Part shown: positions 1 to 6,815 of the stretch, one piece after another | Position numbering within the stretch: the first letter of the stretch is position 1 | Layout: every line of letters begins with the position of its first letter | Assembly (NCBI GenBank): GCA_002068205.1 | Contig: MVZB01000096.1 | Location: 1 to 11,155, forward strand | Length of the DNA: 11,155 bases | From: a candidate division BRC1 bacterium ADurb.BinA292 | Lineage (GTDB): Bacteria; Sumerlaeota; Sumerlaeia; MVZB01 | Direction: 5' to 3' | Notes under the pieces: generated by a model | What the model was told of the DNA's origin: nothing | The model's input: the letters and a program-made list of their open reading frames with translations, nothing else | The model's database searches: none | Position numbers and translations under genes: made by a program

Positions 1-1
1 G

Positions 2-196
2 CTCGGGGCCGAGGAGTTCGCCGGGCGACTGCCGGGCCCGCTGGCCGGCCACCGGGCGTTCCGCCCGTCGCTCGCCAGTAAGCGCGAGTTCCTGGATACC
101 GTGCTTCGCGCGTTCGGCGAGCTGTTCGCGATTGAGACGACGGAGGACTGGATGCGGAGGCTGGAGGTTGGGAGGAGCGGGGGGATATCAGCGTGA
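2..196 (+). CDS. 3' end of an unidentified protein (64 residues visible)
   Basis: An open frame enters from the left edge and stops at TGA 194-196, giving 64 residues; the other two plus frames are interrupted early or lack protein-like content. The visible part is charged and probably helical, with a stretch reading KREFLDTVLRAFGEL followed by an acidic/basic EDWMRRLE helix and a short Gly/Ser tail. I do not recognise the family. The piece loosely resembles C-terminal ends of several unrelated enzymes, which is not enough for a name. No partner gene can be inferred because the upstream sequence is missing; the next gene begins about 300 bp downstream behind its own putative promoter, so they are probably not co-transcribed. 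Confidence is moderate that it is coding and nil for function. Confidence 0.5.
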   Translation, partial: LGAEEFAGRLPGPLAGHRAFRPSLASKREFLDTVLRAFGELFAIETTEDWMRRLEVGRSGGISA

Positions 197-294
197 GACT
201 GGCATTGAAATGGGTGGGTTGCGGGGGAAACCGTTGAAACAATTAGGAATAATATGTCGCGTCTAGTAACCGGACCGAGGGGTGCCAACGTCAG

Positions 295-310
295 GGCCCC
301 CGAAGGGGCC
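295..310. other. Perfect 6-bp GC stem-loop with CGAA/TTCG tetraloop
   Basis: GGCCCC and GGGGCC flank the loop CGAA. Read on the minus strand the loop is TTCG, the very stable C(UUCG)G tetraloop type. On the plus strand the stem is followed by an A-rich run (AGAAAAAAAC), not T's, so it is not a canonical intrinsic terminator for the gene ending at 196. It may be a repeat remnant or an RNA-stabilising hairpin. Confidence 0.4.
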
Positions 311-392
311 AGAAAAAAACCCACTCGCGGGCTCACAAGCCGGCCGCTCACCCTCAAGCAGAAACACGACGGGGGCAGGGCGAACGGCAGTC

Positions 393-418
393 GAGCGACG
401 AGGACGAGAGACGAGGGA
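393..418 (+). repeat. ACGAGRG heptamer repeat, copy A
   Basis: Reads ACGAGG, ACGAGAG, ACGAGGG in tandem after GCG. It is one of four intergenic copies in the window (others at 3682-3706, 3795-3823 and 9326-9348), all in the same orientation on the plus strand. The period is close to seven bases with one 6-base unit. Confidence 0.7.
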
Positions 419-436
419 TGGATTTGGTGGAGGGGC

Positions 437-465
437 GTGACTTTGGCGGGGCGGGGGCATAGAAT
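437..465 (+). promoter_or_regulatory. Putative sigma70-type promoter for the DUF885 gene
   Basis: GTGACT (437-442, four of six matches to TTGACA) and TAGAAT (460-465, five of six matches to TATAAT) are separated by exactly 17 bp. Transcription would start near 472, leaving a leader of about 25 nt that contains the GAGG ribosome site at 486-489. Motif match only. Confidence 0.45.
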
Positions 466-496
466 GATCGCTCGAGCATGAGGGCGAGGCAGAACA

Positions 497-2218
497 GTGG
501 CGGGCAAGAGATCAGCAACGGGACGGGCGGGACGCAGCGCGCCGGCCGGCGGCGGCACGCTTCAGGAATTTCGCGGCCTGGTCGAGGAGTATTACGAGCA
601 AACATTCGAGCGGTTTCCGATCGAAGGCTCGCGGGCGGGCCGGCGGGAGTTTGATGGCGAGCTGGGCCGGGCGCGGCCGGGCGATTTCGAACGCCAGGGG
701 CGGCTGGTCGAGCGGATCCTCGCCGCCGTGGAGGACCTGCCGCCGCAGGATTTCGACGCGTCGGCGATGCTCGACCGGCGCATGTTCGTCGCCGCACTGC
801 GGCTGGAACACCTCAACCTGGTTGAACTGGAGCGCTGGCGCAATGATCCGCAACGCCACCTGCACGCCGTGGCCGAGTCGCTGCTGGAGCTGGTCGTGCG
901 CAACGCCGATCGGCTGGGGGCGGTCGCCCCGGGGATCCTGTCGAGCCTGCGCCAGGCGCCGCGCTATTTTGGCGACGCCGCCGAATGCCTCGACCGTCCG
1001 GACCCGCTGTGGCGCGAGCTGACGCTCGAGGCGATCCCCGGCGTGATCTCGTTTTTCAATTCGCTGGCGGAGCCGTTGATCCAGACGCAAGCCGCCCCGG
1101 CGGGAGTGATCCGCCGGACGGTGGCGGGGGCATGCGCCGCGGTGGAAGCCTACGGCGACGCCGTGCGATCGACCCGCCCGGGCAAGGCGGGGTCGTTTGC
1201 GGTCGGCGAGCGGCGGCTGCGGCTGCTGATGCGCGACCGGCTGGGGCTGGACTGGTCGCCGCGCGAGGCGATGGCGTTCGCGCGGCGGGAAGCGACGCGG
1301 ATCGCGGCCGAGCTGCGCCGCGAGGCAGCGCATTTCCATCCGCGCAAGAGCCCGGTCGAGATCCTGGCCGAGGCCGCGGCGGCGTGGCGGCCCGACAGCG
1401 GCTTGCTGGAGGCCTACACACGGGTGACGCGGGCCGTGCGCGAGCGGTTTGAGGAGGCCGAGCTGGTCTCGTTCCCGAAGGCCGAACGGCTGCTGATCAA
1501 GCCGGTGCCGGACTTCCTGCGCGAGCTGTTTCCGACGGCCGCCTACACGCCGCCGGGAGCGGTCGATCCGGATCAGACCGGCATTTTCTGGGTGAACGAC
1601 CCGGGGGACGTGGACCTGCCGCCGGCGCGGCGCGCGGCGGAAATCGCCCAGCATTTCGGGCTGGAGATGACCTGCGCGCACGAGGCCTACCCCGGCCATC
1701 ATCTGCAGTTCATGGTGCAGCACCGCCGGCCGTCGTTCGTGCGCAAACTGGCCAATCACGCCGTTTACTATGAAGGCTGGACGCTGTGGTGCGAGCAGAT
1801 GACGTGCGATTTGCTGAGCCAGGGGGTGGGGCGCGGGCGGCGGGCGCGCTTGCGCGTGCCGGGGGCGGGGCTGCCGGAGAATCCGCACATCCGGCTCAAC
1901 CAGCTCAACGATGAACTGTGGCGCGCGTGGCGGATCGTGATCGACGTTGGGCTGCAGACGGGCGAGCTGACGTGCGAAAATGCGCGCCGGATCCTGCAGC
2001 GGGAAGTTGGCTTCACGGCCGCGCGCGCGCGCGCCGACATCAACTGGTATACGTCGGCGCCGACGATCCCGATGAGTTACCTGATCGGCAAGGCCGAGCT
2101 GCTGCGGCTGAAGCGGCGCTATGTCGACAGCGGCGGGCTGACGCTGCGGGAGTTCAACGACTGGGTGCTGAGCTTCGGGGCGATCCCCTGGCGCTGGATC
2201 GAGGAGAGCGGGTTGTAG
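497..2218 (+). CDS. DUF885 family protein, putative zinc metallopeptidase
   Basis: This 573-residue protein belongs to the DUF885 family, whose hallmark is HExYPGHHxQ. Here it reads HEAYPGHHLQ at residues 395-404, with a downstream YYEGWTLWCE segment (424-433) that looks like a second metal-ligand motif. By analogy with HExxH-type peptidases, H395, E396 and H401/H402 with E426 could form a zinc site; this is inference, as the family's substrate is not firmly established to my knowledge. The long charged helical N-terminal half (residues ~20-330) and the C-terminal segment near 520-540 (INWYTSAPTIPMSYLIGK) fit the family, and the length is usual for it. No signal peptide is visible; the N-terminus is basic and Gly/Arg-rich, so it is predicted cytoplasmic. 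The GTG start at 497 is chosen because GAGG lies 7 nt upstream and the frame has no better start. It converges on the ABC gene and appears monocistronic. Confidence 0.85.
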   Translation: MAGKRSATGRAGRSAPAGGGTLQEFRGLVEEYYEQTFERFPIEGSRAGRREFDGELGRARPGDFERQGRLVERILAAVEDLPPQDFDASAMLDRRMFVAALRLEHLNLVELERWRNDPQRHLHAVAESLLELVVRNADRLGAVAPGILSSLRQAPRYFGDAAECLDRPDPLWRELTLEAIPGVISFFNSLAEPLIQTQAAPAGVIRRTVAGACAAVEAYGDAVRSTRPGKAGSFAVGERRLRLLMRDRLGLDWSPREAMAFARREATRIAAELRREAAHFHPRKSPVEILAEAAAAWRPDSGLLEAYTRVTRAVRERFEEAELVSFPKAERLLIKPVPDFLRELFPTAAYTPPGAVDPDQTGIFWVNDPGDVDLPPARRAAEIAQHFGLEMTCAHEAYPGHHLQFMVQHRRPSFVRKLANHAVYYEGWTLWCEQMTCDLLSQGVGRGRRARLRVPGAGLPENPHIRLNQLNDELWRAWRIVIDVGLQTGELTCENARRILQREVGFTAARARADINWYTSAPTIPMSYLIGKAELLRLKRRYVDSGGLTLREFNDWVLSFGAIPWRWIEESGL

Positions 2219-2307
2219 CCGGGGATGATTTGAGATGGCGGGTTGCGAGACGACGATCGAACTCGCCGCGCGGCAAGATCTCTCAGGCAGCGGACATCAC
2301 CTGACAA

Positions 2308-3345
2308 TTAGAGTTGGATGACGGAGAGGTCGATTTCGCGCTCGCGCCAGCCGCCGACGGGGATCTCGCGCGCGCGGAGCGCGGCGAGCCATGGGGCCGG
2401 ATCCTCGAGAGGCTCGCGCGTGCTGAAGACGACGTGGTCGGCGAGCGATTGCGCCTGATCGACGCCCGGCGCGGCGCGGAGCGTCTCGCGCGCCTGTTCG
2501 GCCAGCCGGGCGCGCCGTTCGGGCGAATCGGTCTCGGCGCCGATGCGCACCTCGAAGGCGCGGGCGGGCGCCAGCCGACGCAGGACGTCGGCCATCGGGC
2601 CCTCGAGGACGATGCGTCCGCCGGCGATCACATAGGCCCGGCTGCACAGTCCGACCAGGTCGGAGAGGATGTTGGTTCCAAGCAGGAGCGTGCGATCGGG
2701 GGCGAGCAGCCGGTCGATCAGCTCGCGCAGGCGGCGGCGGGCGGCGAGCGGCAGACCGGCGGCGGGCGAGTCGAGGATCAGCAGCCGCGGCTCGTGCAGC
2801 AGCGTTTTGATCAGGCCCAGCCGCCGTTTCTCCTCGCGGCCGAGCGTTTCGACAAAGGCCTCGCGCTGGTCGGTCAGTTCGGCTTCGGCCAGCAGACGGT
2901 CGATGCGCGACCTGATGTGGCGCGGTTCGACGCGGCCGGCGCGCGCGAAGAAGTCCAGATATTCCCAGACGCGCAGGTCGTCGTAGGCGCCCAGAACGTC
3001 GGGCATGTAGCCGACGCGGGGGCGGATCGCGTCGGCCTGGCTGAGCAGGTCCTGGCCGGCGACGGCGCCGCCGCCGCGGGTGGGACGCGTCAGGGTCGCC
3101 AGCGTCTTGAGCAGGGCGGACTTGCCCGAGCCGATGGGTCCGATCAGGCCGACGCGCTCGCCCGAACTGACCTGGATGGAAACGTCGCGGAAGATTTCGT
3201 AGCGGTCGACCTGAAGGGTCAGGTTGGAAGTGACGATGGCCGGGCCGTCCGGGAAGGCGCCCGTGCCTGGGGCCGGGGCGGCGGCCGCGGCCGCGCCATC
3301 GCGGCTGTTGTTGTCGGTGTCGCTGACGCTGGTCGAACGGGTCAT
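2308..3345 (-). CDS. ABC transporter ATP-binding protein with degenerate hydrolysis motifs
   Basis: A 345-residue ABC ATPase of the ABC-2/drug-export type. Residues 1-35 are an Ala/Gly/Pro-rich leader, the ATPase spans ~37-255, and a C-terminal α/β tail spans 260-345. Walker A is intact (GPIGSGKS, 69-76, K75). The Q-loop region reads GYMPD (112-116), so the usual Gln is replaced. The signature, normally LS-x-G-x-xxR, is LGREEKRR (168-175), without the Ser and second Gly. Walker B is LLILDS (188-193): the Asp is kept but the catalytic Glu is Ser. The switch region is LLGTNIL (221-227) with Asn225 where His is normal. Nucleotide binding is therefore plausible but hydrolysis by this subunit alone is doubtful; it may be one half of a heterodimer or a regulatory ATPase. 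No permease gene is adjacent. The ATG at 3345 has a weak GTGAGG ribosome site upstream. Family assignment is firm; loss of activity is inference. Confidence 0.9.
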   Translation of the reverse strand: MTRSTSVSDTDNNSRDGAAAAAAPAPGTGAFPDGPAIVTSNLTLQVDRYEIFRDVSIQVSSGERVGLIGPIGSGKSALLKTLATLTRPTRGGGAVAGQDLLSQADAIRPRVGYMPDVLGAYDDLRVWEYLDFFARAGRVEPRHIRSRIDRLLAEAELTDQREAFVETLGREEKRRLGLIKTLLHEPRLLILDSPAAGLPLAARRRLRELIDRLLAPDRTLLLGTNILSDLVGLCSRAYVIAGGRIVLEGPMADVLRRLAPARAFEVRIGAETDSPERRARLAEQARETLRAAPGVDQAQSLADHVVFSTREPLEDPAPWLAALRAREIPVGGWREREIDLSVIQL

Positions 3346-3681
3346 CGCCGCGCCTCACCGGCTGCATGAAGATCTCGGGCGCCGAACTCCCGGTCGAGCG
3401 GTGCGCGGAGCGGAAGACGCTCCCGCGCGGTCGATTGCCGCGGGGTGGGATGAGCCCCATGGAGCCGGCGGTGACGGTCTGCATCGTAGCCGCCGGGGGG
3501 CGTGAGAATCCAGATCAAAGAGGGCGGGTTCAACGAAGGCAGGCTGGAATGAGGCGTGATACCGGCGGAGGCATTCACACAGGAAATGAGTCTCACGCCG
3601 AGACGCGAAAAGTCCAATATCATAATGGGTTCATCCACAGCGGGTGACAACGAATGGACACGATGGCGGGTTTCGAGAGCC

Positions 3682-3706
3682 GCGGACGAGGGACGAGAGC
3701 CGAGGG
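3682..3706 (+). repeat. ACGAGRG heptamer repeat, copy B
   Basis: Reads GCGGACGAGGG, ACGAGAG, CCGAGGG in tandem. It matches copies at 393, 3795 and 9326 in unit sequence and orientation, with one substituted base in the last unit. Confidence 0.65.
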
Positions 3707-3757
3707 CCGAATTTTGGGGCGGGCCATTGGGGGGCGATTACGATTTGCTCATGAACC

Positions 3758-3781
3758 GGGAGTTAAGGGGACAGAATTGGG
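3758..3781 (+). repeat. Possible REP-like remnant (TTAAGGGGACAG)
   Basis: The segment around GGAGTTAAGGGGACAGAAT resembles 'TTAAGGGGACAG' strings that I recall flanking REP-associated/IS200-like tyrosine transposases in many bacterial genomes. No transposase frame and no inverted partner is present, so at most this is a remnant. The resemblance is from memory and needs a search. Confidence 0.25.
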
Positions 3782-3794
3782 TAGGGCTTCGGGA

Positions 3795-3823
3795 GCGATC
3801 ACGAGGACGAGGGACGAGAGACG
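3795..3823 (+). repeat. ACGAGRG heptamer repeat, copy C (longest)
   Basis: Begins GCGATCACGAGGACGAG, which is identical over 17 bases to copy D at 9326-9342, then continues with one extra GGACGAG unit before AGAGACG. It lies just beyond the stop codon of hprK. The shared prefix outside the heptamer part shows that C and D are copies of the same element, not only similar low-complexity sequence. Confidence 0.75.
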
Positions 3824-3829
3824 TCCGGG

Positions 3830-4816
3830 CTAGGGGCGGGGGAGGCGGTCGATGGCGGTGAACGGGCGGCGGGTGGTCTGCTTCCTCTGAATCGCTTCCA
3901 TGATGCGGCGGTCGAATTCGCGGGCGACGTTGATCCCCTGATCCTCCAGTCGCTGGGTGAGCGCCGCCACTTCGATCAGCTTGGCGATGTTGCGGCCCGG
4001 CTCCACCGGCAGCACGTATTCCGCCACGCTGCACTCGAACAGGATCGACTCGCGGTCGTTGAGGCCGAGTCGCTCGTATTCCTTCATCGGATCCCATGGT
4101 TCCATCATGACGCGCAGGTTGATGGGCGATTCCTCGCGGACGGCGCGGACACCGTAGAGCAGCTCGACGTCGATGATGCCGATGCCGCGAATCTCCATAT
4201 GGTAGCCGATGTTGGGGGGGGTCTCGGCGATCAACTGGTTCTTGCTGATGCGGCGAATGACGACGACGTCGTCAGCGATCAGGCGGTGGCCGCGCTCGAT
4301 CAGTTCCAGGCCGCATTCGCTCTTGCCGACGCCGCTGCGCCCCTGGATCAGCACGCCCATGCCGAAGACATCCATCATCACGCCATGGACGGTCCACGCG
4401 GGGGCGAGCCGCCGTTCGAGGAAATGGCTCAGGTCGGCCTGGAACAGGCTCGTGGTCAGGCTGGTGCGCAGCAGGGGGATCTGCAGCGCGTCGCAGGTGG
4501 TGATGAGCTCCTCGGCGATCTCCAGATCGGTCGTGACGATCACGCAGGGGATGTGAAAGGCGAAGGTCTGGCGGATGACCTGCTGGCGGGTCTCGGGGGT
4601 CAGGCTGGCCAGGTAGATCAGTTGAATCCGTTCGGCGGAAAAGACTTCGTAATAGCCGGCCAGGGCGAGGCCGGGCCGATTGATTTCGGGGGTGTAGATG
4701 ACGTTGCTCAGCCCGTCGCGGCCGGCGACCTGGACCAGGTCCCAATCGCGCGCCTTGCGCGAGAGCAACTCCTCGACTTTGAGGGGTTCATTGAGTTCGG
4801 AGATGGGCGAAACCAT
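3830..4816 (-). CDS. hprK: HPr kinase/phosphorylase
   Basis: A 328-residue homologue of HprK, the bifunctional enzyme that phosphorylates and dephosphorylates a regulatory serine of the phosphocarrier HPr, or related proteins, in the cytoplasm. The N-terminal domain spans ~10-135 and the kinase domain ~136-328. Visible motifs are VHG with H144, Walker A GRSGVGKS (159-166, K165), ADDVV (181-185), the family signature EIRGIGIIDV (208-217), and the conserved C-terminal PVEPGRNIAK (270-279). Length is normal and no key residue appears missing. The ATG at 4816 fits the family start; no clear Shine-Dalgarno is seen, but a TTGCCC-N17-TATGAT promoter lies ~60 nt upstream. No PTS gene (ptsH, ptsI), hpf or rapZ is adjacent, so its partner must be elsewhere. 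The gene stands alone, divergent from a small orphan gene. Confidence 0.95.
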   Translation of the reverse strand: MVSPISELNEPLKVEELLSRKARDWDLVQVAGRDGLSNVIYTPEINRPGLALAGYYEVFSAERIQLIYLASLTPETRQQVIRQTFAFHIPCVIVTTDLEIAEELITTCDALQIPLLRTSLTTSLFQADLSHFLERRLAPAWTVHGVMMDVFGMGVLIQGRSGVGKSECGLELIERGHRLIADDVVVIRRISKNQLIAETPPNIGYHMEIRGIGIIDVELLYGVRAVREESPINLRVMMEPWDPMKEYERLGLNDRESILFECSVAEYVLPVEPGRNIAKLIEVAALTQRLEDQGINVAREFDRRIMEAIQRKQTTRRPFTAIDRLPRP

Positions 4817-4873
4817 TCGCGGCAGAGGACTTTCGTGAAATCCGCGGCGGGGCCGGCCCCCCTCGGCTGGATC

Positions 4874-4902
4874 ATCATAGTCAGGCGGCGCCGACGGGGC
4901 AA
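4874..4902 (-). promoter_or_regulatory. Putative sigma70-type promoter for hprK
   Basis: On the minus strand TTGCCC (4902-4897, four of six to consensus) and TATGAT (4879-4874, five of six) are separated by exactly 17 bp. The leader to the ATG at 4816 would be about 50 nt. Motif match only. Confidence 0.4.
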
Positions 4903-5173
4903 GCCCACCTTGGCCAGTCTGAGGAGTTCGGGCTCTGAATGGATGGTGTTGCGGGGTGGGTCGGCGGGCTGGAATGAGAAAAAATCAGGTTGGTGAATCG
5001 CGATTTTGGTGCTAAGTTTATAAGCATACGGACATCGCACTGTGAGGCCGGGCCGAACGCGGAGCAACCCCAACCCAACCGCAGACGTCGTCGCCCCCCT
5101 TCGGCACTGATGTCGGATCCAGGGATGCTGGCATAGAGGCCAGAAACGTCCTTTTGAACTTTCGAAACCCCGA

Positions 5174-5182
5174 AGAGGTGAT
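5174..5182 (+). promoter_or_regulatory. Strong Shine-Dalgarno of the small orphan gene
   Basis: AGAGGTGAT lies with its AGGTGA core ending 7 nt before the ATG at 5189. It is the best ribosome site in the window and is the main reason to treat the 108-residue frame as a real, well-translated gene and to fix its start. Confidence 0.7.
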
Positions 5183-5188
5183 CCATCC

Positions 5189-5515
5189 ATGCAACTGGCA
5201 CGCTTCAACATCGGCGACTCGGTTCGCCTGCGCGAGCGCATCCATCCCGGTCACCCCTATGCGCGGCTTGACCAGCGCTCGCCGAATCGCAGCGACATTC
5301 CGGCGGGGACGAGAGGCATTGTGCGCCGCTCCCACGGCACCACCGTGATGGTGGAGCTGTTTCCCAATCCGGACATCATGACCGGCCGCGGCATCGATGT
5401 GTGGGTCAGCTACCACATGCTGGTCGTCCTGTTCGCCCCCGATGGGACCGGAGCGGAAGGGAAGGACGCGTCGATGGCCAGGAAGAAGAGCGCGGGCAGG
5501 CTGATCCACGTCTAA
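5189..5515 (+). CDS. Small conserved-looking protein, possibly SH3-like barrel
   Basis: A 108-residue protein of unknown function. The N-terminal part reads FNIGDSVRLRERI (6-18), then an IPAGTRGIVRR segment (37-47) and VMVELFP (53-59). This GD-x-VRL ... PAGT-x-G-x-V ... V-E pattern is typical of small SH3-like β-barrels (for example the DUF4926/DUF4314 or nitrile-hydratase β types); that is fold-level inference. The segment VWVSYHMLVVLF (71-82) would complete the barrel, and residues 83-108 form a basic Lys/Arg-rich tail (MARKKSAGR), suggesting nucleic-acid or ribosome contact. There is no signal peptide or membrane span, so it is predicted cytoplasmic. It has an excellent Shine-Dalgarno, is divergent from hprK and convergent with the AAA+ gene, and is not in an operon. 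Confidence that it is a gene is high; the function is unknown. Confidence 0.75.
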   Translation: MQLARFNIGDSVRLRERIHPGHPYARLDQRSPNRSDIPAGTRGIVRRSHGTTVMVELFPNPDIMTGRGIDVWVSYHMLVVLFAPDGTGAEGKDASMARKKSAGRLIHV

Positions 5516-5616
5516 GGCGCCAGCGCCCTCGCACCCGCGACGAGGCAACCCATTTCCGGCGGGCGGCTTGACCCGGTAGTCAGGCCGTCCGCTTTTGCAT
5601 TGCCGGCCCCTGGGAG

Positions 5617-6582
<966 letters not shown>

Positions 6583-6682
6583 GGATAGCGCGGAACTCCC
6601 GTGAACGATGTCAAACAACCAGCTTACTCGTGGGGGCGGTCCGGCCGCAACGCCGAAGGTGCCCCTGGTTTGAGCGCGTATT

Positions 6683-6710
6683 TGTTTCGAATTTCGAAAT
6701 TCGAGAATCG
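6683..6710 (+). repeat. Heptamer repeat with embedded 18-bp perfect palindrome
   Basis: Four 7-base units ending in CG (TGTTTCG, AATTTCG, AAATTCG, AGAATCG) run from 6683 to 6710. Within them TCGAATTTCGAAATTCGA (6687-6704) is a perfect 18-bp palindrome. The last 15 bases match 13 of 15 positions of the array at 9783-9797. It is far more A/T-rich than its surroundings and sits in the divergent region between the AAA+ gene and mqnC. Confidence 0.7.
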
Positions 6711-6753
6711 TGCTTCCCGCGCTCGGGCAGTGCGGGGCGGGCGTGGTTTCGGC

Positions 6754-6783
6754 TTGGTTCGGCGGTGGGAAAGTCGCTAAACT
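6754..6783 (+). promoter_or_regulatory. Putative promoter for mqnC
   Basis: TTGGTT (6754-6759) and TAAACT (6778-6783) are spaced 18 bp apart. The -10 matches four of six positions and the -35 matches three. The leader to the ATG at 6816 would be about 25 nt. Weak but well placed. Confidence 0.3.
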
Positions 6784-6802
6784 GGGTTCCGCGCGCACGG
6801 CT

Positions 6803-6810
6803 GAGGAAAG
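6803..6810 (+). promoter_or_regulatory. Shine-Dalgarno deciding the mqnC start
   Basis: GAGGAAAG ends a few bases before ATG 6816, with 9 nt from GAGG to the start codon. The same frame is open back to 6630, but the extra 62 codons cross the heptamer palindrome and resemble no protein, so this site favours 6816. Confidence 0.65.
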
Positions 6811-6815
6811 GCTGG

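Larger units (their letters stand above)
197..496. other. 300-bp intergenic gap before the DUF885 gene
   Basis: No credible gene is seen here. The short frames present are arginine/proline-rich shadows of GC-rich DNA. The gap holds a GC-rich stem-loop (295-310), one copy of the ACGAGRG heptamer repeat (393-418) and a good sigma70-like promoter for the downstream gene (437-465). A small A/T-rich patch lies at about 236-256, unlike the surroundings, without an obvious function. Confidence 0.6.
3346..3829. other. 484-bp intergenic gap with repeats and remnants
   Basis: Two divergent-looking stretches of small frames exist here but none has a ribosome site, recognisable domain or consistent codon bias, so no gene is called. 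The gap contains two ACGAGRG heptamer copies (3682-3706 and 3795-3823), a short inverted repeat GTCTC-ACGCC-GAGAC near 3590-3605, and a TTAAGGGGACAG-containing segment near 3763-3779. A weak minus-strand promoter-like pair (TTGAAC, 17 bp, GATTCT) lies around 3500-3535 and could serve the ABC gene. Confidence 0.55.
4817..5188. other. 372-bp divergent intergenic region between hprK and the small orphan gene
   Basis: Holds the putative hprK promoter on the minus strand (4874-4902), an A/T-rich patch at 4978-5025, and the ribosome site of the plus-strand gene at 5174-5182. A TATAAG hexamer at 5019-5024 (+) has no suitable -35 partner. A small CTGGC...GCCAG inverted repeat lies near 5128-5143. No coding sequence is supported. 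Confidence 0.5.

Noticed and set aside
295..320. GC stem-loop as an intrinsic terminator of the first gene
   Set aside because: On the plus strand it is followed by A's, not T's, and on the minus strand the T-run precedes the stem.
512..1888. Long minus-strand open frame (458 codons) opposite the DUF885 gene
   Set aside because: Its translation is His/Arg/Pro/Gln-rich without any domain, and it lies entirely antisense to a clearly recognisable protein; a codon-bias artefact of GC-rich DNA.
2314..3369. Long plus-strand open frame opposite the ABC ATPase
   Set aside because: Low-complexity Gly/Ala/Gln/Asp-rich translation with no motif; antisense shadow of the ABC gene.
3556..3861. Candidate small gene in the gap before hprK
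   Set aside because: No ribosome site, translation crosses two heptamer repeats, and the content is Arg/Gly-rich low complexity.
5019..5024. TATAAG as a -10 box for the small orphan gene
   Set aside because: No -35-like hexamer lies at 16-19 bp; the nearest TTGGTG is 23 bp away. Kept only as an A/T-rich patch.
6583..6798. 72-codon N-terminal extension of the AAA+ ATPase
   Set aside because: Same repeat region read on the other strand; Pro/Arg-rich and unlike the family; ATG 6582 fits the domain start.
6630..6815. 62-codon N-terminal extension of mqnC
   Set aside because: It runs through an intergenic palindromic repeat, has no family similarity, and a good Shine-Dalgarno precedes 6816.
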